A DNA stretch of 64,000 nt from Nocardioides mangrovi (GCF_020073815.1 NZ_JAIQZJ010000006.1:186001-250000), one strand, 5' to 3'. Counted from the first letter of the stretch, positions 47,643 to 57,255 are shown. Notes: a model not told the origin generated them from the sequence alone. Numbers and translations: made by a program.

Positions 47643-48404
47643 ATGGTGCTGCCGATCGACCTGTCCGGACGAGTCGCGCTCGTCACGGGCGGGGCCCGTG
47701 GCATCGGGCTCGGCATCACCCATGCGCTGCTCGCCGCCGGGGCCGACGTGGTCACCTGCTCGCGGTCCGAGGTCGACCCGGTGGCCGGTACGACGCACCG
47801 CGTCTGCGACGTCCGCGACCCCGACGCGGTCGCCGATCTCTTCAGCTCGATCGACCGCCTCGACGTGCTGGTCAACAACGCCGGGGGAGCGCCCGCGACC
47901 GACGCGGCGACCGCCTCGCCGCGCTTCCACGACAAGATCGTCGGACTCAACCTCCTCGCGCCGCTGCTCTGCTCGCAGGCGGCCAACGCCCTCATGCAGC
48001 GGCAGGAGACCGGCGGCGCGATCGTCAACATCTCCTCGATCTCGGCCCACCGGCCGGCGCCGACGATCGCGGCGTACGCCGCGGCCAAGGCCGGCCTCGA
48101 CTCGCTGACCACCTCGCTCGCGATGGAGTGGGCGCCGAAGGTGCGGGTCAACGCGATCGACGTCGGGCTCTGCCGCACCGAGCAGACCGACGACCACTAC
48201 GGCGATGACGGATCGGTCGCCGTCATCGAGCAGACCATCCCGCTCGGCCGGATGGCGCGGCCCGAGGAGGTCGGCCACGTGGTCGCGTTCCTCGCCAGCG
48301 ACCTCGCGTCGTACGTCTCCGGCGCCACGGTCGCCTGCCACGGCGGGGGCGAGACGCCGGCCTTCCTCGCCGTCCAGCACCTCGTCTCGAAGGGACTCGC
48401 ATGA
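47643..48404 (+). CDS. SDR oxidoreductase of the KstR2 regulon (Rv3549c-like)
   Basis: NAD(P)-dependent SDR, 253 residues. TGGARGIGLGITHALL (about 15-30) is the cofactor loop, VNNAGGAPATD (about 77) the structural motif and YAAAKAGLDSLTTSL (about 141-155) the catalytic segment. The leaderless ATG is 6 bases after TAGGGT at the KstR2 operator. The pair with the following gene, divergent from echA20, matches Rv3549c-Rv3548c of M. tuberculosis, whose precise steps in cholesterol ring breakdown are not settled. The stop overlaps the next gene's ATG (ATGA). Confidence 0.86.
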   Translation: MVLPIDLSGRVALVTGGARGIGLGITHALLAAGADVVTCSRSEVDPVAGTTHRVCDVRDPDAVADLFSSIDRLDVLVNNAGGAPATDAATASPRFHDKIVGLNLLAPLLCSQAANALMQRQETGGAIVNISSISAHRPAPTIAAYAAAKAGLDSLTTSLAMEWAPKVRVNAIDVGLCRTEQTDDHYGDDGSVAVIEQTIPLGRMARPEEVGHVVAFLASDLASYVSGATVACHGGGETPAFLAVQHLVSKGLA

Positions 48405-49294
48405 CACTCCTCGAAGGTCGCGTCGCGATCGTCACCGGCGCCGGCCGCGGCATCGGCCGCGCGCACGCGCTCGAGCTCGCCCGGCAGGGTGCCGCCGTCG
48501 TCGTCAACGACTACGGCGTCTCGCTGGCCGGCCAGCGGGATGGGGCAGAGGGGACGGGGGAGACCCCGGCCGAGTCGGTGGTCGCCGAGATCGAGGCGCT
48601 CGGCGGTCGGGCCGTGGTCAACACCGCCGACGTCGCCGACTTCGAGCAGGCGGCCGCGATGGTGCGGCAGGCCATCGACACCTTCGGCGGGCTCGACATC
48701 CTGGTCAACAACGCCGGCTTCGTGCGCGACCGCATGCTCGTCAACACCTCCGAGGAGGAGTGGGACGCCGTCATCCGGGTGCACCTCAAGGGCCACTTCG
48801 CGCCGCTGCGGCACGCCGGGGCCTACTGGCGCAGCGAGGCCAAGGAGGGCCGCCCGCGTGCGGCTCGCGTCATCAACACCTCGTCCGGTGCGGGACTGCA
48901 GGGCTCGGTCGGGCAGGCGACGTACTCCGCTGCCAAGGCCGGCATCGCCGGTCTCACCCTGGTCGCCGCCCAGGAGATGGGCCGCTACGGCGTGACCGTC
49001 AACGCGATCGCCCCGGTCGCCCGGACCCGGATGACCGAGGGCGCGTTCGACACCTCCGCCATGGCGCTGCCCGAGGACAACTCGCCGATCGTCGCCTGGC
49101 TCGCCTCCGAGGAGGCCGGCGACGTCACCGGCCGGGTGATCGAGATCGACGGCGGTCAGATCACCGTGGAGTCCGGCTGGGCCCACGGCCCCGCCCACGA
49201 CCTCGGCCGCCGGTGGGAGGCGGCCGAGGTCGGCCCCGCCCTGCGCGACCTGCTCGCCGCCGCTCCCGCCCCGGAGCCGGTGTACGGGGCCTAG
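48401..49294 (+). CDS. SDR oxidoreductase of the KstR2 regulon (Rv3548c-like)
   Basis: SDR of 297 residues with the longer C-terminus seen in the hydroxysteroid (17-beta type 4-like) branch. TGAGRGIGRAHALELARQG (about 12-30), VNDYGVSLAGQRDGAEGTGE (about 34-53), LVNNAGFVRDRML (about 101-113) and YSAAKAGIAGLTLVAAQEM (about 172-190) are visible. The Asp in VVVNDYG at the end of strand two suggests NAD(H) preference. ATG overlaps the preceding stop. A palindromic terminator follows at 49305-49334. Confidence 0.86.
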   Translation: MTLLEGRVAIVTGAGRGIGRAHALELARQGAAVVVNDYGVSLAGQRDGAEGTGETPAESVVAEIEALGGRAVVNTADVADFEQAAAMVRQAIDTFGGLDILVNNAGFVRDRMLVNTSEEEWDAVIRVHLKGHFAPLRHAGAYWRSEAKEGRPRAARVINTSSGAGLQGSVGQATYSAAKAGIAGLTLVAAQEMGRYGVTVNAIAPVARTRMTEGAFDTSAMALPEDNSPIVAWLASEEAGDVTGRVIEIDGGQITVESGWAHGPAHDLGRRWEAAEVGPALRDLLAAAPAPEPVYGA

Positions 49295-49304
49295 ACCGGC
49301 CGCG

Positions 49305-49334
49305 GGAGTTTCATCGGCCGGCCGATGAAGCTCC
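49305..49334. terminator. Bidirectional palindromic terminator
   Basis: The perfect 20-bp palindrome TTCATCGGCCGGCCGATGAA (49310-49329) is extended by GGAG and CTCC on its flanks. It lies between two convergent genes, 10 bases after the SDR stop and 15 before the GH31 stop, so it probably ends both. Confidence 0.6.
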
Positions 49335-49349
49335 TCCGGCCGCCGAGCC

Positions 49350-51596
49350 TCAGCCCAGCGGCTTCGTCCCGCAGCGGGAGTACCACGGCAGGGTGGCGAG
49401 GCCGGCCTTGGCGGTCACGGTACGGCGGCCGTCGAGCTTCGGGCCGGAGCCGTGGAGCCGCCAGCAGCCCTGGGGGAGGTAGACCTTGCGGGAGGTCGCG
49501 CCCTGGGCGACGACGGGTGCGACCAGAACGTCGGGGCCGAGCAGCCACTCCTGGTCCTGGGTCCAGCCCTTGCGGTCGTCGGGGTGCTGCCACCACAGCG
49601 GCCGGGTCGGCGGAGCACCGGTCTCGTCGGCCTCCTGCCACAGCCGGCGCAGGAGCGGCCGGGCGCGCAGGTGCAGCTCGGAGAGCTGCTTGTAGATGCG
49701 CACGGTCTGCGCGTCGTACGACCACGGCGTGTGGGTGCCGTTCTGACCGCTGCCGTGCAGGCGGAAGACGGGGCTCAGCGCCGCCCACTCGGCCCAGCGC
49801 AGGAAGAGCTCCTTGGTCGTCGGGGGAGTGCTGTAGTCGAAGTAGCCACCGATGTCGGTGCCGTAGCCGTAGGCGCCGCCGACCGCGCGGTTGAGCATGT
49901 CGGTCGTCAGTGACCCGAGCCCGGAGGCGTGGTCCCAGTCGGTGGTCTCGTCGCCGGGAAAGTTGGCGTTCTCGTAGCGCGCCGAGCCGGGCAGCCCGGA
50001 GTAGCCGGCCCGGGTGAAGAACCACGGACGCCGGGCGGGGTGCTCCAGCTTGTAGCGCTGGATCTCCTGGCGGGTCGCCTTCGCCATCAGCGTCGCGTAG
50101 TCGTTGTGCCGGTCGACGCCGGTGGTGCCGTCGGCGAAGTGCATGTCGAACATGACCTGCTCGCCGTAGTCCTGCATGAAGCCCTCGAACCCGAGGTCGA
50201 GGGTGTCGCGCACCTGCTCCTGCCAGAACTCCACCGCGTCGGGGTTCGTGAAGTCGATGAGCGCGAAGCGCCGGCCGAGGGTGCCGCTCAGGTAGTAGGG
50301 GTCGCCGTTCGCGTCGGTCACGGCGTACCCGGCCTGCACCGGCGCCGAGTCCGGCGTGAGCCACGGGCGCAGGTAGGAGAGCGTGTGGATGCCGCGCTTG
50401 CGCAGCTCGCGGATCATCTTCGCCTGGAACGCGGGCGTCACGAAGCTGTGCAGGGACAGGCCGTGGTTGTTCTCGGGATCGTCGGGGAAGACCGAGCCCT
50501 CGAGCCGGTACGCCGTGAGCGGCAGGTCGTACTTGTCGATCTTCTTCAGGTCGTCCTTGAGCTCGGACTCGTAGTGCTCGACCGTCTCGGTGCCGTTCTG
50601 GACGAGCCGGTCGAGCATCGGCCCGAGGGCCCACTTCGGTGGAGTGCGGTGCCGCCCGGTGATGGCCGTGAGGGTGCCGCTCGCCTTCGCCGGGTCGCCC
50701 GGGGCGACGACGTAGTCGAGGTGGTCGGTCGACGCCGCGACGTTCCACGCGTCGTCGCTGTCGACGGCCATCTTGAAGCGCGCCAGCTCCGGCTGGGCGA
50801 GCAGGAAGCCGTAGTGCGTCGTCCAGAACATCGCCTGCGGGTAGTAGGCCCCGGCCGGTCCGTTGGGGTACATGCTCGGGTCGTCCGCGGTGATGCCGGA
50901 GTGGAAGTTCTGCTGGTTGACGAAGCTCGAGAGCACTCGGCCGCGCTGGTCGAGCCGGTCGTGGCGGCCGCCGAAGCCGAAGAACCCGTCCTGCGGGTCG
51001 GCCACGAACGAGTCGCCGATCATCGCGACCCCGTCGGCCGGCTCGGCGTCGACACGGACGCGTACGGCGTCGGTGCCCTGCGCGCCGATCCGGACGACCA
51101 GCTCTCGTCCGCTGGGGTCGTTGGTGGAGAGCGTCAGGACCAGGTCGTCGCCGTCCTGCGTGACGCTCTCGACGGCCTGCGCGGCGTACCAGGTCCCACT
51201 CCGGGTGCCGGACTTGAGGTTCCCGACCCACTCGGTGTTGGGGTACTGCTGCAGCGTCTCGGTGCCGACCAGGAACGACAGCGGCGAGTAGAGCGTCGGC
51301 GTGTCCTGGTTGTCGGTGCCGGTGCCGATCGGGTCCAGGGTCGCGAGCTCGTCGAGCGTGTCGGTCTCCGGGCGGGCGACCTCGTGGAGCACCGTCTGCC
51401 CGTCCCCGTCGGTGACGCTGAGCCGGAACGGGTCCTGCTCGACGACCACGCGCGCGCCGCCGGCGTCGACGACGAGGTCGTCATCCGCACGCTGCGCCGC
51501 GGCGGTCGGTACGGCGTCCGCCGGCACCGCCGTGATCGTGAGCGGGACGAGGACGAGCGCGAGCGCGGCGGCCAGGGCGGCAGGAGTGCGTGACAC
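49350..51596 (-). CDS. Secreted GH31 family alpha-glycosidase
   Basis: Exported alpha-glucosidase/xylosidase-type enzyme, about 748 residues, with signal peptide (VSRTPAALAAALALVLVPLT to ADAVPTA). The catalytic barrel shows KWALGPMLDRLVQ, LSYLRPWLTP, the nucleophile Asp in LGFEGFMQDYGEQV (near 460) and the acid/base segment FPGDETTDWDHASGLGSLTT (near 545), then GGAYGYGTDIGGYFD, SPVFRLHGSG and a beta-sandwich with LLGPDVLVAPVVAQGATSRK. These are GH31 hallmarks; the sugar linkage is not certain. GTG 51596 is 7 bases after TACGGT (51604-51609), favouring a leaderless start; GTG 51605 in the same frame is the alternative. Confidence 0.88.
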   Translation of the reverse strand: MSRTPAALAAALALVLVPLTITAVPADAVPTAAAQRADDDLVVDAGGARVVVEQDPFRLSVTDGDGQTVLHEVARPETDTLDELATLDPIGTGTDNQDTPTLYSPLSFLVGTETLQQYPNTEWVGNLKSGTRSGTWYAAQAVESVTQDGDDLVLTLSTNDPSGRELVVRIGAQGTDAVRVRVDAEPADGVAMIGDSFVADPQDGFFGFGGRHDRLDQRGRVLSSFVNQQNFHSGITADDPSMYPNGPAGAYYPQAMFWTTHYGFLLAQPELARFKMAVDSDDAWNVAASTDHLDYVVAPGDPAKASGTLTAITGRHRTPPKWALGPMLDRLVQNGTETVEHYESELKDDLKKIDKYDLPLTAYRLEGSVFPDDPENNHGLSLHSFVTPAFQAKMIRELRKRGIHTLSYLRPWLTPDSAPVQAGYAVTDANGDPYYLSGTLGRRFALIDFTNPDAVEFWQEQVRDTLDLGFEGFMQDYGEQVMFDMHFADGTTGVDRHNDYATLMAKATRQEIQRYKLEHPARRPWFFTRAGYSGLPGSARYENANFPGDETTDWDHASGLGSLTTDMLNRAVGGAYGYGTDIGGYFDYSTPPTTKELFLRWAEWAALSPVFRLHGSGQNGTHTPWSYDAQTVRIYKQLSELHLRARPLLRRLWQEADETGAPPTRPLWWQHPDDRKGWTQDQEWLLGPDVLVAPVVAQGATSRKVYLPQGCWRLHGSGPKLDGRRTVTAKAGLATLPWYSRCGTKPLG

Positions 51597-51680
51597 AGCG
51601 CACACCGTAAACGGTGATCCGCGTCGGTACGCCGGAAGTCGGCCGATCCGGTTGCCCGTCGGTTCGGTGCGGGAGGTGGC

Positions 51681-51768
51681 GGTTCACCAAGGGATCAGGG
51701 CGAACCGTCGCTTCCCCGGGTGAACTCCGCCAGGGAAGTGCGGGTTCACCAAGGGATCAAGGTGAACC
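51681..51768 (+). repeat. 88-bp palindromic repeat, copy 2 (left of the AbiEi-type gene)
   Basis: Terminal modules GGTTCACC-10 bp-GGCGAACC (51681-51706) and GGTTCACC-10 bp-GGTGAACC (51743-51768), each with the core AAGGGATCA in the same direction; middle part with CTTCCCC and GGGAAGTG. By hand alignment it agrees with the reverse complement of copy 3 at 76 of 88 positions. Confidence 0.82.
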
Positions 51769-51880
51769 CGCTGCGACCGGGGCGACCACCAATCGTCCAC
51801 AGCGCGCTTCCGATCAGCGTCGTCCACAGTGGCCGCACGCGCCACGGCGGAACGCACCGGCTGCGGGCGAGTCTTTCGCC

Positions 51881-52822
51881 ATGGACCCACTCCGACTGCT
51901 GGTCGCCGACCACGGCTTCTTCACCAGGGCTCAAGCCCGTGAGGCCGGCTACGACGATCGCGCCGTGACCCGACAGATGCGCACGGGGAGCTGGCACCGC
52001 ATGCGCCGGGGCTACTACTCGTTCCCCGACGTCTGGGCAGCTCTCGACGCGGTCGGCCGCCATCGCGCACTCGCGCGTGCCGTCGCGCACTCGCACGGCG
52101 GCGCCGTCGCGCTCAGCCACGTGTCCGGCCTCGTGCTCCACGGCGTCGACGTCTGGGGCGTCGACCTCTCGCGCGTTCACGTGACCCGGCTGGACGGTGG
52201 GACCGGACGGATCGAGGGCGACGTCGTCCACCACGAGGGCCAGTGTCTGGAGAGCGACCCGGTCGAGCTCGACGGCGCGATCGTGCTGCCCGCGGCGAGG
52301 TGCGCCGTGGAGGCGGCATCGCGCACAACGAACGAGTCCGCTCTGGTGCTGTTCGACGCTCTGCTCCGGCGTGGACTGTCGGACCACGACCAGCTCTTCG
52401 GGCAGTTCGAGCTCATGGAGCACTGGCCCTACACGCAACACCTCCACATCCCGATCCGCATGGCGGACGGGCGAGCCGAGTCGGTGGGGGAGTCGCGGGG
52501 TCGGTGGCTCTTCCGGGTCTCCGGGCTGCCTGCCCCGGTCCTGCAGTACGAGGTCCGGGACTCCAGGGGTGAGCTGCTCGGCATCGCCGACTGGGCATGG
52601 CCGAACCACGGGCTGCTCGGCGAGTTCGACGGGCGGATCAAGTACGGCCGACTGCTCAGACCCGGACAGCACCCCGGCGACGCGGTCTTCGCGGAGAAGG
52701 TCCGCGAGGACCAGATGCGCGAGGCCTCCGACATGGGGATGGTCCGGCTGATCTGGGCCGACTACGACACGCCGGCGGCCACCGCCGCGCGGGTCCGGTC
52801 GCGGCTGCGTCAGATCAGCTGA
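51881..52822 (+). CDS. AbiEi-type antitoxin-domain protein with nuclease-like C-terminus
   Basis: 313 residues. The N-terminus (about 1-70: LLVADHGFFTRAQAREAGYD, then QMRTGSWHRMRRGYYSFPDV) matches the wing-helix domain of type IV toxin-antitoxin AbiEi proteins. The middle is ALSHVSGLVLHGVDVWGVDL. The C-terminus (GIADWAWPNHGLLGEFDGRI, then KYGRLL) has the D-x(n)-E-F-D-G-x-x-K spacing of Vsr/DUF559-like PD-(D/E)XK folds. No AbiEii toxin gene is next to it, so it is a solitary member of a type common in Nocardioides. It is bracketed by inverted 88-bp repeats (51681-51768 and 52904-52991). Confidence 0.72.
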   Translation: MDPLRLLVADHGFFTRAQAREAGYDDRAVTRQMRTGSWHRMRRGYYSFPDVWAALDAVGRHRALARAVAHSHGGAVALSHVSGLVLHGVDVWGVDLSRVHVTRLDGGTGRIEGDVVHHEGQCLESDPVELDGAIVLPAARCAVEAASRTTNESALVLFDALLRRGLSDHDQLFGQFELMEHWPYTQHLHIPIRMADGRAESVGESRGRWLFRVSGLPAPVLQYEVRDSRGELLGIADWAWPNHGLLGEFDGRIKYGRLLRPGQHPGDAVFAEKVREDQMREASDMGMVRLIWADYDTPAATAARVRSRLRQIS

Positions 52823-52850
52823 GCGTCGTACGGCGGGCACCCGGGCGACC

Positions 52851-52904
52851 GGCACTCGGGCCGTGTCGGGCACTCGGGCCGGGTCGGGCACTCGGGCCGG
52901 GTCG
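52851..52904 (+). repeat. 18-bp tandem repeat, three copies
   Basis: GGCACTCGGGCCGTGTCG (52851-52868) is followed by two identical copies of GGCACTCGGGCCGGGTCG (52869-52886, 52887-52904). The array lies after the AbiEi-type gene and touches the start of the 88-bp repeat copy 3. Confidence 0.8.
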
Positions 52905-52991
52905 GTTCACCTTGATCCCTTGGTGAACCGACACTTCCCCCGCGGAGTTGACGTGGGGACGTGCGGGTTCACCCTGATCCCTTGGTGAACC
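52904..52991 (-). repeat. 88-bp palindromic repeat, copy 3 (right of the AbiEi-type gene)
   Basis: Same length and plan as copies 1 and 2, but in reverse orientation relative to copy 2: both cores read TGATCCCTT on the plus strand. Together with copy 2 it brackets a 1311-bp unit (51681-52991) that contains only the AbiEi-type gene and the 18-bp array. Confidence 0.82.
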
Positions 52992-53016
52992 CGCGCCACG
53001 CGGTGCCCCGGAAGCG

Positions 53017-54186
<1,170 letters not shown>

Positions 54187-54202
54187 CTAGAACACGTTCT
54201 TG
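54187..54202. promoter_or_regulatory. KstR operator at the fadA5 promoter
   Basis: CTAGAACACGTTCTTG matches the KstR core AACnnGTT, with TAG on the left; only the final A of the consensus is replaced by T. It overlaps the predicted fadA5 -10 hexamer (54184-54189). Confidence 0.78.
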
Positions 54203-54249
54203 TCCGTCACAACCCTTGCGGACGTACCCTCGGTATGTATGCTCTGTCA

Positions 54250-54265
54250 CTAGAACGTGTTCCAC
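54250..54265. promoter_or_regulatory. KstR operator at the cyp125 promoter
   Basis: TAGAACGTGTTCCA (54251-54264) matches TnnAACnnGTTnnA at every fixed base. It lies 23 bases before the cyp125 GTG and 63 bases (about six helical turns, centre to centre) from the fadA5-side operator. Confidence 0.82.
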
Positions 54266-54286
54266 CCGATCTCGAGGGAGCCCCCT

Positions 54287-55528
54287 GTGACCGCAACCGT
54301 CCTGCCCGCCGGCTTCGACTTCACCGACCCGGACCTCAACCAGGCGGGTATCCCGCACGACGAGTTCCGAGCGGCTCGGCAGAACCACCCGATCGTGTGG
54401 GTGGCCCAGGAGCCGACGTGGACGTCCGGCTTCGCGCCCGAGGGCCAGGCCGGCTACTACGCCGTCACCAGGCACGAGGACGTCGCGGCGATCTCCAAGG
54501 ACAGCAAGAACTGGTCGACCGCCGAGAACGGCGCGATCATCCGCTTCCCCGGCGAGATGTCCCGCGACCAGATCGAGCTGCAGCGGGTCATCCTGATCAA
54601 CCAGGACCCGCCGGAGCACGCGACCACCCGCGGCATCATCTCCCGCGGCTTCACGCCGCGCTCGATCGCCGAGCTCGAGGAGACCATGGTCCGGCGTGGC
54701 AAGGAGATCGTGGAGGCCGCCGTCGGCCGCGGCACCGGCAACTTCGTCGAGGAGATCGCCGCCGAGCTCCCGCTGCAGGCGATCGCCGACCTGATCGGCG
54801 TCCCGCAGGAGGACCGCCACAAGCTCTTCGACTGGTCCAACCAGATGCTCGCGGGCGAGGACCCCGACTACGCCGGGGAGAACGACCTCGCGGCCGCCGA
54901 GATCCTCGGCTACGCGATGATGCTCGCCGCCGAGCGCAAGGCCAACCCGCGCGACGACCTCATCACCAAGCTCATCAACGCCCACAAGGGCGAGCGCGGC
55001 CTGACCGACGACGAGTTCGGCTACTTCGTGATCCTGCTCGCGGTCGCCGGCAACGAGACGACGCGCAACGCGATCACCCACGGCATGAACGCCTTCTTCG
55101 ACAACCCCGAGCAGTGGGAGATCTGGAAGCGCGACCGGCCGGCCACGATGATCGACGAGGTCGTCCGCTGGGCCACGCCGGTGAGCGTCTTCCAGCGCAC
55201 CGCTCTCAACGACGTCGAGGTGAGCGGCCAGCAGTTCAAGAAGGGCGAGCGGGCGGCGCTGTTCTACGCGAGCGCCAACTTCGACGAGACCGTCTTCGAG
55301 GACCCCTACACCTTCAACATCCTGCGCGACCCCAACCCGCAGCTCGGGTTCGGCGGCCACGGCAACCACTACTGCCTCGGCGCCAACCTGGCCCGCCAGG
55401 AGATCCGGGTGATCTTCGATGCGCTGGCCGACCACGCCCCGGACATCAGCCGGCTCAAGGAGCCCGCGCGGCTGCGCCACTCGTGGGTCAACGGCATCAA
55501 GGACCTGCAGGTCAGCTACACCGGCTGA
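54287..55528 (+). CDS. cyp125: Cytochrome P450 CYP125, sterol C26/27 hydroxylase
   Basis: Haem monooxygenase that oxidises the terminal methyl of the sterol side chain, 413 residues. The haem Cys363 lies in FGGHGNHYCLGANLAR, the oxygen-activation helix is AVAGNETTRNAIT (Gly255-Thr259), and the ExxR motif region precedes TPVSVFQRTALNDVEVSG. The N-terminus (FDFTDPDLNQAGIPHDEF) and FVEEIAAELPLQAIADLIGV closely resemble the mycobacterial CYP125. GTG 54287 follows GAGGGAG. Divergent from fadA5, behind a KstR operator. The redox partners are not in the window. Confidence 0.93.
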   Translation: MTATVLPAGFDFTDPDLNQAGIPHDEFRAARQNHPIVWVAQEPTWTSGFAPEGQAGYYAVTRHEDVAAISKDSKNWSTAENGAIIRFPGEMSRDQIELQRVILINQDPPEHATTRGIISRGFTPRSIAELEETMVRRGKEIVEAAVGRGTGNFVEEIAAELPLQAIADLIGVPQEDRHKLFDWSNQMLAGEDPDYAGENDLAAAEILGYAMMLAAERKANPRDDLITKLINAHKGERGLTDDEFGYFVILLAVAGNETTRNAITHGMNAFFDNPEQWEIWKRDRPATMIDEVVRWATPVSVFQRTALNDVEVSGQQFKKGERAALFYASANFDETVFEDPYTFNILRDPNPQLGFGGHGNHYCLGANLARQEIRVIFDALADHAPDISRLKEPARLRHSWVNGIKDLQVSYTG

Positions 55529-55530
55529 GC

Positions 55531-55544
55531 CCGTCGTACGACGG
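55531..55544. terminator. Short palindrome between cyp125 and map
   Basis: CCGTCGTACGACGG is a perfect 14-bp palindrome that fills the gap between the convergent stops of cyp125 (55528) and map (55545). It may act as a weak bidirectional terminator. Confidence 0.4.
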
Positions 55545-56318
55545 TCAGGAGGCGGCCCGCTCGGTGAGGACCAGCGGGCCGTCGGCCGTGATGGCCACGG
55601 TGTGCTCCATGTGGGCGCCGCGCGAGCCGTCCTTGCTGCGCAGCGTCCAGCCGTCGTCGTCGGTGTAGATCTCGTCGGTGGTCTGCAGGAACCACGGCTC
55701 GATCGCGATCACCAGACCCGGGCGGAGCTTGAGCCCACGGCCCGGGCGGCCGTCGTTGGGGACGTGCGGCTCGCCGTGCATGGTGCGGCCCACGCCGTGG
55801 CCGCCGAACTGCAGGTTGACGCCCAGCCCGGCCGCGCGCGCGACGTCGCCGATCGCGGCCGAGATGTCGCCGAGACGCTGGCCCGGTCGGGCCTGCTCGA
55901 TGCCCGCGGCGAGCGCCCGCGTGGTCACGTCGATCAGCTCGAGGTCGGCGGGGTCCGGCGTGCCGGCGACGACGCTGAGCGCCGAGTCGGCGACCCAGCC
56001 GTCGACGCTGGCGGCGAAGTCGACGCTCACCAGGTCGCCGTCCGCGATGACGTAGTCGAAGGGCAGGCCGTGCAGCACGGCGTCGTTGACCGAGGTGCAC
56101 AGCACCTTGCCGAACGGCGAGGCGCCGAACGACGGGTGGTAGTCGATGTAGCAGGACTCGGCGCCCCGCTCGCGGATCATCCGGTGCGCCAGCTCGTCGA
56201 GCTCCAGGAGGTTGACCCCGACCGCGATCTTGTCGCGCAGCGCGGTGAGCACGTCGGCGACGAAGCGGCCGGCGGGGCGCATCTGCTCGATCTGGGTGGG
56301 GGTGCGGAGCTCGATCAT
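55545..56318 (-). CDS. map: Type I methionine aminopeptidase
   Basis: Cytosolic metalloprotease that removes N-terminal Met from nascent proteins, 257 residues. The five metal ligands are visible: Asp in VSVDFAASVDGW and Asp in WVADSALSV, His in FGGHGVGRTMHGEP, Glu in VIAIEPWFLQ and Glu in HMEHTVAIT. Start ATG 56318 is 7 bases after TAGGGT (56326-56331), so leaderless. It is a single gene, convergent with cyp125 and divergent from the aldo/keto reductase. A second copy elsewhere in the genome would be usual for actinobacteria. Confidence 0.92.
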   Translation of the reverse strand: MIELRTPTQIEQMRPAGRFVADVLTALRDKIAVGVNLLELDELAHRMIRERGAESCYIDYHPSFGASPFGKVLCTSVNDAVLHGLPFDYVIADGDLVSVDFAASVDGWVADSALSVVAGTPDPADLELIDVTTRALAAGIEQARPGQRLGDISAAIGDVARAAGLGVNLQFGGHGVGRTMHGEPHVPNDGRPGRGLKLRPGLVIAIEPWFLQTTDEIYTDDDGWTLRSKDGSRGAHMEHTVAITADGPLVLTERAAS

Positions 56319-56358
56319 GGGGCCGACCCTATCCGGGGTCGACGGCGGGCTCCGTATC

Positions 56359-57249
56359 GTGACGGTCGTGGACCTCGTACTCGGCACCATGTACTTCGGC
56401 ACCCGCACCGACGAGGCGACCTCGTACGCCCTGCTCGACCGCTTCGTCGAGGCCGGCGGGCGGATCCTCGACACCGCCAACTGCTACTCCTTCTGGTCCT
56501 CGCCGAGCGGCCACGGCGGGCAGAGCGAGGCGTTGCTCGGGCGGTGGCTGGCGGCCAACCCGGGGCTGCGGCACGAGCTGACGATCGCCACCAAGGTCGG
56601 CGTCGAGCCGGTCGACGGCGGGGGAGTGGAGGGGCTGTCCGCCCCGGTGATCGAGCGCGAGGCCGCACGGAGCCTGGAGCGCCTCGGGATCGACGCGATC
56701 GACCTCTACTGGGCGCACGGCGAGGACCGGTCGACCGATCTGGAGGAGACGGTCGCGGCGTTCGGCGCGCTCGTCGAGGCGGGCGTCGTACGCCGGCTCG
56801 GGGTGTCCAACCACCCGACCTGGCGGGTCGAGCGCGGCCGCGCCATCGCGGAGCGGCTCGGGCTGGAGCCGTGGACCGCGCTCCAGCTGACCACGTCGTA
56901 CGTCGAGCCGCGTCCGGGCGCGCAGGTGCCGGGGAAGGACCACCGCTTCGGCTTCGTCACCGACGAGACGGTCGACTACCTCGACACGCACCCGGACGTG
57001 GAGCTGTGGGTCTACAGCCCGCTGGTGCAAGGCAGCTTCGACCGCGACGACCGGCCCTTCCCGGACGCCTACGACCACCCGGGCACGACGGCGCGGCTGG
57101 CCGAGCTGAGCGCACGCGCCGGCGAACTCGGGGTGCCGCGCTCGCAGCTGGTGCTCGCATGGATGCTCGGTCGCGGCTGGAAGCCGATCGTCGGCGTCAG
57201 CTCGGTCGAGCAGCTCGACTCGGCGCTCGCGTCGGCGTCCCTCCGCTGA
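56359..57249 (+). CDS. Aldo/keto reductase
   Basis: NADPH-dependent TIM-barrel oxidoreductase, about 296 residues. Catalytic residues of the family are visible: Asp and Tyr in [16 protein letters not shown] (about 33-48), Lys in [11 protein letters not shown] (about 80) and His in [10 protein letters not shown] (about 122). The C-terminal [20 protein letters not shown] carries the cofactor phosphate-binding segment. GTG 56359 and GTG 56368 are both possible starts; neither has a clear ribosome-binding site. The substrate is unknown; it lies between map and the clpP pair. Confidence 0.86.
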   Translation: MTVVDLVLGTMYFGTRTDEATSYALLDRFVEAGGRILDTANCYSFWSSPSGHGGQSEALLGRWLAANPGLRHELTIATKVGVEPVDGGGVEGLSAPVIEREAARSLERLGIDAIDLYWAHGEDRSTDLEETVAAFGALVEAGVVRRLGVSNHPTWRVERGRAIAERLGLEPWTALQLTTSYVEPRPGAQVPGKDHRFGFVTDETVDYLDTHPDVELWVYSPLVQGSFDRDDRPFPDAYDHPGTTARLAELSARAGELGVPRSQLVLAWMLGRGWKPIVGVSSVEQLDSALASASLR

Positions 57250-57255
57250 CAGCAG

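Noticed and set aside
52851..52904. CRISPR-like array
   Set aside because: The 18-bp units are directly tandem without spacers, and no cas gene is present.
51681..52991. Insertion sequence with transposase
   Set aside because: No transposase, recombinase or DDE/HUH motif is encoded between the 88-bp repeats, and no clear target-site duplication was seen.
54287..55528. CYP142 or CYP124 instead of CYP125
   Set aside because: The divergent pairing with fadA5 and the N-terminal FDFTDPD and downstream segments agree better with CYP125; a phylogeny would settle it.
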